Notes under the pieces: generated by a model
Told to the model about the DNA's origin: nothing
Databases searched by the model: none
What the model saw: the letters and a program-made list of their open reading frames with translations, nothing else
Source of the DNA: JAAELZ01 sp965223465
Lineage (GTDB): Bacteria; Pseudomonadota; Gammaproteobacteria; Arenicellales; Poriferihabitantaceae
Reading direction: 5' to 3'
Assembly (NCBI GenBank): GCA_965223465.1
Contig: OZ245025.1
Location: 1,550,001-1,614,000 of the forward strand
Length of the DNA: 64,000 nucleotides
Shown here: one piece after another, positions 62,440 to 64,000 of the stretch
Position numbering within the stretch: the stretch's first letter is position 1
Layout of the letters: each line of letters starts with the position of its first letter
Program-made: the position numbers and the translations under genes

Positions 62440-62706
62440 TTAATTAGCATGACTGACGACTTCAACTAAGCGCCAGCTTTTGGTTTTTGAGATTGGCCGA
62501 CACTCTTCTATAATGACCGTGTCACCTTCCTTACATTCGTTTTGTTCATCATGCGCATGCAATTTGGTAGAACGCCGAATCATCTTTTTATACAAGGGGT
62601 GTTTTACCTGTCGCTTGATTAAAACGGTGATACTCTTGTCTGCCTTAGCGCTGAGTACACTACCTTGTACCGAGCGTTGTACTTTATTGTTTGCTTTCTC
62701 AGCCAT
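62440..62706 (-). CDS. rpsQ: 30S ribosomal protein S17
   Basis: 88 residues with an OB fold; SVLSAKADKSITVLIKRQVK and HDEQNECKEGDTVIIEECRP. Its start overlaps the end of rpmC by one base. Confidence 0.97.
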   Translation of the reverse strand: MAEKANNKVQRSVQGSVLSAKADKSITVLIKRQVKHPLYKKMIRRSTKLHAHDEQNECKEGDTVIIEECRPISKTKSWRLVEVVSHAN

Positions 62707-62909
62707 TACTCTGCCCCAGCGGTTGTTGCCATCTCAGTCATCACGGTTTTAATCCGCGCGATATCCTTTTGGACAGCTTTAAAACGTGCAGGATTGGACA
62801 ACTGTCCACTAGATCGCTGCATGCGTAAATTAAATTGTTCTTGGCGCAATTCGATCAGTGCCTTATCAAGCTCTTTAGTCGATTTTTTGCGTAATTCACT
62901 GGCATTCAT
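62706..62909 (-). CDS. rpmC: 50S ribosomal protein L29
   Basis: 67 residues from the ATG at 62909 (MNASELRKKSTKELDKAL), followed by EQFNLRMQRSSGQLSNPARF. The frame extends upstream through rplP in a shadow reading and is not L29 there. Confidence 0.96.
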   Translation of the reverse strand: MNASELRKKSTKELDKALIELRQEQFNLRMQRSSGQLSNPARFKAVQKDIARIKTVMTEMATTAGAE

Positions 62910-62910
62910 T

Positions 62911-63324
62911 TTATCCACCGCTACGAGAAACGAAGTTAGTCTTAAACGGCAATTTGGCAGCCGCCAACTTAAAAGCTTCACGCGCCAGCTCTTCAGAAAC
63001 GCCCTCAACCTCATAAATAACGCGTCCAGGCTGAATCAGCGCGACGTAGTGGTCAACCGACCCTTTACCCTTTCCCTGGCGTACTTCCAGTGGTTTTTTG
63101 GTTATCGGCTTATCCGGAAAAACCCGAATCCAAGTCCGCCCGCCACGTTTTAGGTGACGCGTCATCGCACGCCGTGCAGCCTCTATCTGGCGCGCAGTCA
63201 GCCGACCACGACCGGTTGCTTTTAGGCCAAATTCACCGAAGCTTATCTTATTACCACTTTGCGCCAGTCCGCGATTGCGGCCTTTGTGCATTTTTCTAAA
63301 TTTAGTTCGTTTAGGTTGTAACAT
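62911..63324 (-). CDS. rplP: 50S ribosomal protein L16
   Basis: 137 residues; MLQPKRTKFRKMHKGRNRGL and RGGRTWIRVFPDKPITKKPL. It stops one base before rpmC. Confidence 0.97.
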   Translation of the reverse strand: MLQPKRTKFRKMHKGRNRGLAQSGNKISFGEFGLKATGRGRLTARQIEAARRAMTRHLKRGGRTWIRVFPDKPITKKPLEVRQGKGKGSVDHYVALIQPGRVIYEVEGVSEELAREAFKLAAAKLPFKTNFVSRSGG

Positions 63325-63353
63325 GACTGATCAAATTAGTGTTTTACCCGCAA

Positions 63354-64000
63354 CTATACTTTGGCTGCCTTTTGCTCTTCTGTTGCTGGCGCAACCATAT
63401 CGTCAGCGAAAATTTCGCCCTTATAAATCCACACCTTAATACCCAAAATTCCGTAGGTCGTCAGCGCTTCTGCGGTTGCATAATCCACATCTGCACGTAA
63501 AGTATGCAAAGGCACTCGGCCTTCCCGGTACCATTCTTTTCGCGCGATTTCGACACCGTTTAAGCGTCCAGACACCATAATCTTGATGCCTTCTGCCCCC
63601 AGGCGCATCGCATTTTGTAATGCACGCTTGGTCGCGCGACGGTATGCTACCCGCCCTACCAGTTGTTGCGCGATGCTATCCGCAACCAGTTGCGCATCAA
63701 TTTCTGGCTTACGCATTTCTTCAACCGAAACCGTAATAACCCCACCCACGAGTTGACCTAACTGCGTACGTAGTTTTTCAATGTCCTGGCCTTTCTTGCC
63801 AATCACAATACCTGGACGAGCGGTATGAATACGAACATTCACATTTTCGGCGTTACGCTCAATCCGGATTTTACTGACCGCTGCATTCGCCAACCGACCT
63901 TTGAGAAATTCACGTATTTTTTGATCTTCAATAAGCTGATTGCTGTATTCACGCCCAGTCGCGTACCACTTGGAATCCCAATCTCGGATAATGCCAAGAC
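63354..64000 (-). CDS. rpsC: 30S ribosomal protein S3 (5' end beyond the window)
   Basis: At least 215 residues; the visible frame continues past base 63893 through IIRDWDSKWYATGREYSNQL to the window edge, so only about ten N-terminal residues are missing. The KH domain (ENVNVRIHTARPGIVIGKKG) and C-terminal domain (GRLNGVEIARKEWYREGRVP) are complete. Normal length is about 215-235. Confidence 0.97.
   Translation of the reverse strand, partial: LGIIRDWDSKWYATGREYSNQLIEDQKIREFLKGRLANAAVSKIRIERNAENVNVRIHTARPGIVIGKKGQDIEKLRTQLGQLVGGVITVSVEEMRKPEIDAQLVADSIAQQLVGRVAYRRATKRALQNAMRLGAEGIKIMVSGRLNGVEIARKEWYREGRVPLHTLRADVDYATAEALTTYGILGIKVWIYKGEIFADDMVAPATEEQKAAKV

Overview
The window looks like a chromosome segment of a facultatively anaerobic, nitrate-respiring gammaproteobacterium of moderate GC content. 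The evidence is a full S10/spc/alpha ribosomal block in the usual order (right end), a napFDAGHBC periplasmic nitrate reductase operon, a RegB/RegA redox two-component pair, the oxygen-sensitive 2-oxoacid oxidoreductase KorAB, and FNR-type palindromes in front of the anaerobic genes. The species cannot be named. A chemolithotrophic (sulfur-oxidising type) lifestyle is possible but unproven. No rRNA, tRNA or CRISPR array was found. The coding regions are dense throughout.

Layout. 1-6.2 kb (+ strand): a CuA-bearing heme-copper oxidase pair (subunit II cut by the window edge, then subunit I), heme O synthase, an SCO/SenC copper chaperone, and a rare fusion of cytochrome b, ferredoxin and an MvhD-like domain followed by a small anchored protein. 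Subunit I keeps all metal-binding histidines, but the catalytic tyrosine position is glutamine. The cluster therefore resembles the sNOR type (subunits plus SenC) of nitric oxide reductase more than an oxygen reductase. 6.3-15.3 kb (- strand): a TauD-like dioxygenase, the nap operon driven from an FNR-type promoter, and a hexaheme fusion of NapC with a c4-like cytochrome. 15.4-19.2 kb: copper-delivery genes (YtkA/FixH-like, SCO, PCuAC) around RegB/RegA. 19.2-26.3 kb: a WYL regulator with a VOC protein and a palindromic operator candidate, KorAB with a helical-bundle partner, a GST, RsgA and small secreted proteins. 26.5-34.6 kb is the accessory-looking part. It holds a decayed IS481-type transposase and a very large secreted von Willebrand A/DUF11/ricin-lectin protein. 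That gene contains eight nearly identical 321-bp units, is split by a one-base frameshift, and is preceded by a 29-bp tandem repeat that contains a palindrome.

34.8-53.7 kb holds housekeeping and metabolic genes: a thioesterase, a GST, PhhB, a methyltransferase, a DMT exporter, PgeF, UbiA, a TPP-riboswitch-controlled thiBPQ importer, an SMR pump and a redoxin. It also carries a four-gene cluster of two OmpA-like lipoproteins, a periplasmic binding protein and a degenerate sensor lacking both phosphoacceptors. After these come moaC-moeA (molybdenum cofactor, needed by NapA), YceH, FetB, a GFA protein and AmpD. 53.7-64 kb is rpsC to rplQ, all on the - strand, ending in a clear intrinsic terminator.

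How it fits together. Nitrate is reduced in the periplasm by NapAB, fed from the quinol pool through NapC and/or NapGH. The CuA heme-copper enzyme could remove NO later in the same pathway. SCO, PCuAC and YtkA-like proteins would load its copper, and CtaB would make its heme. FNR-like sites and RegBA would tie these genes to low oxygen. The functional links are inferred from gene content and order.
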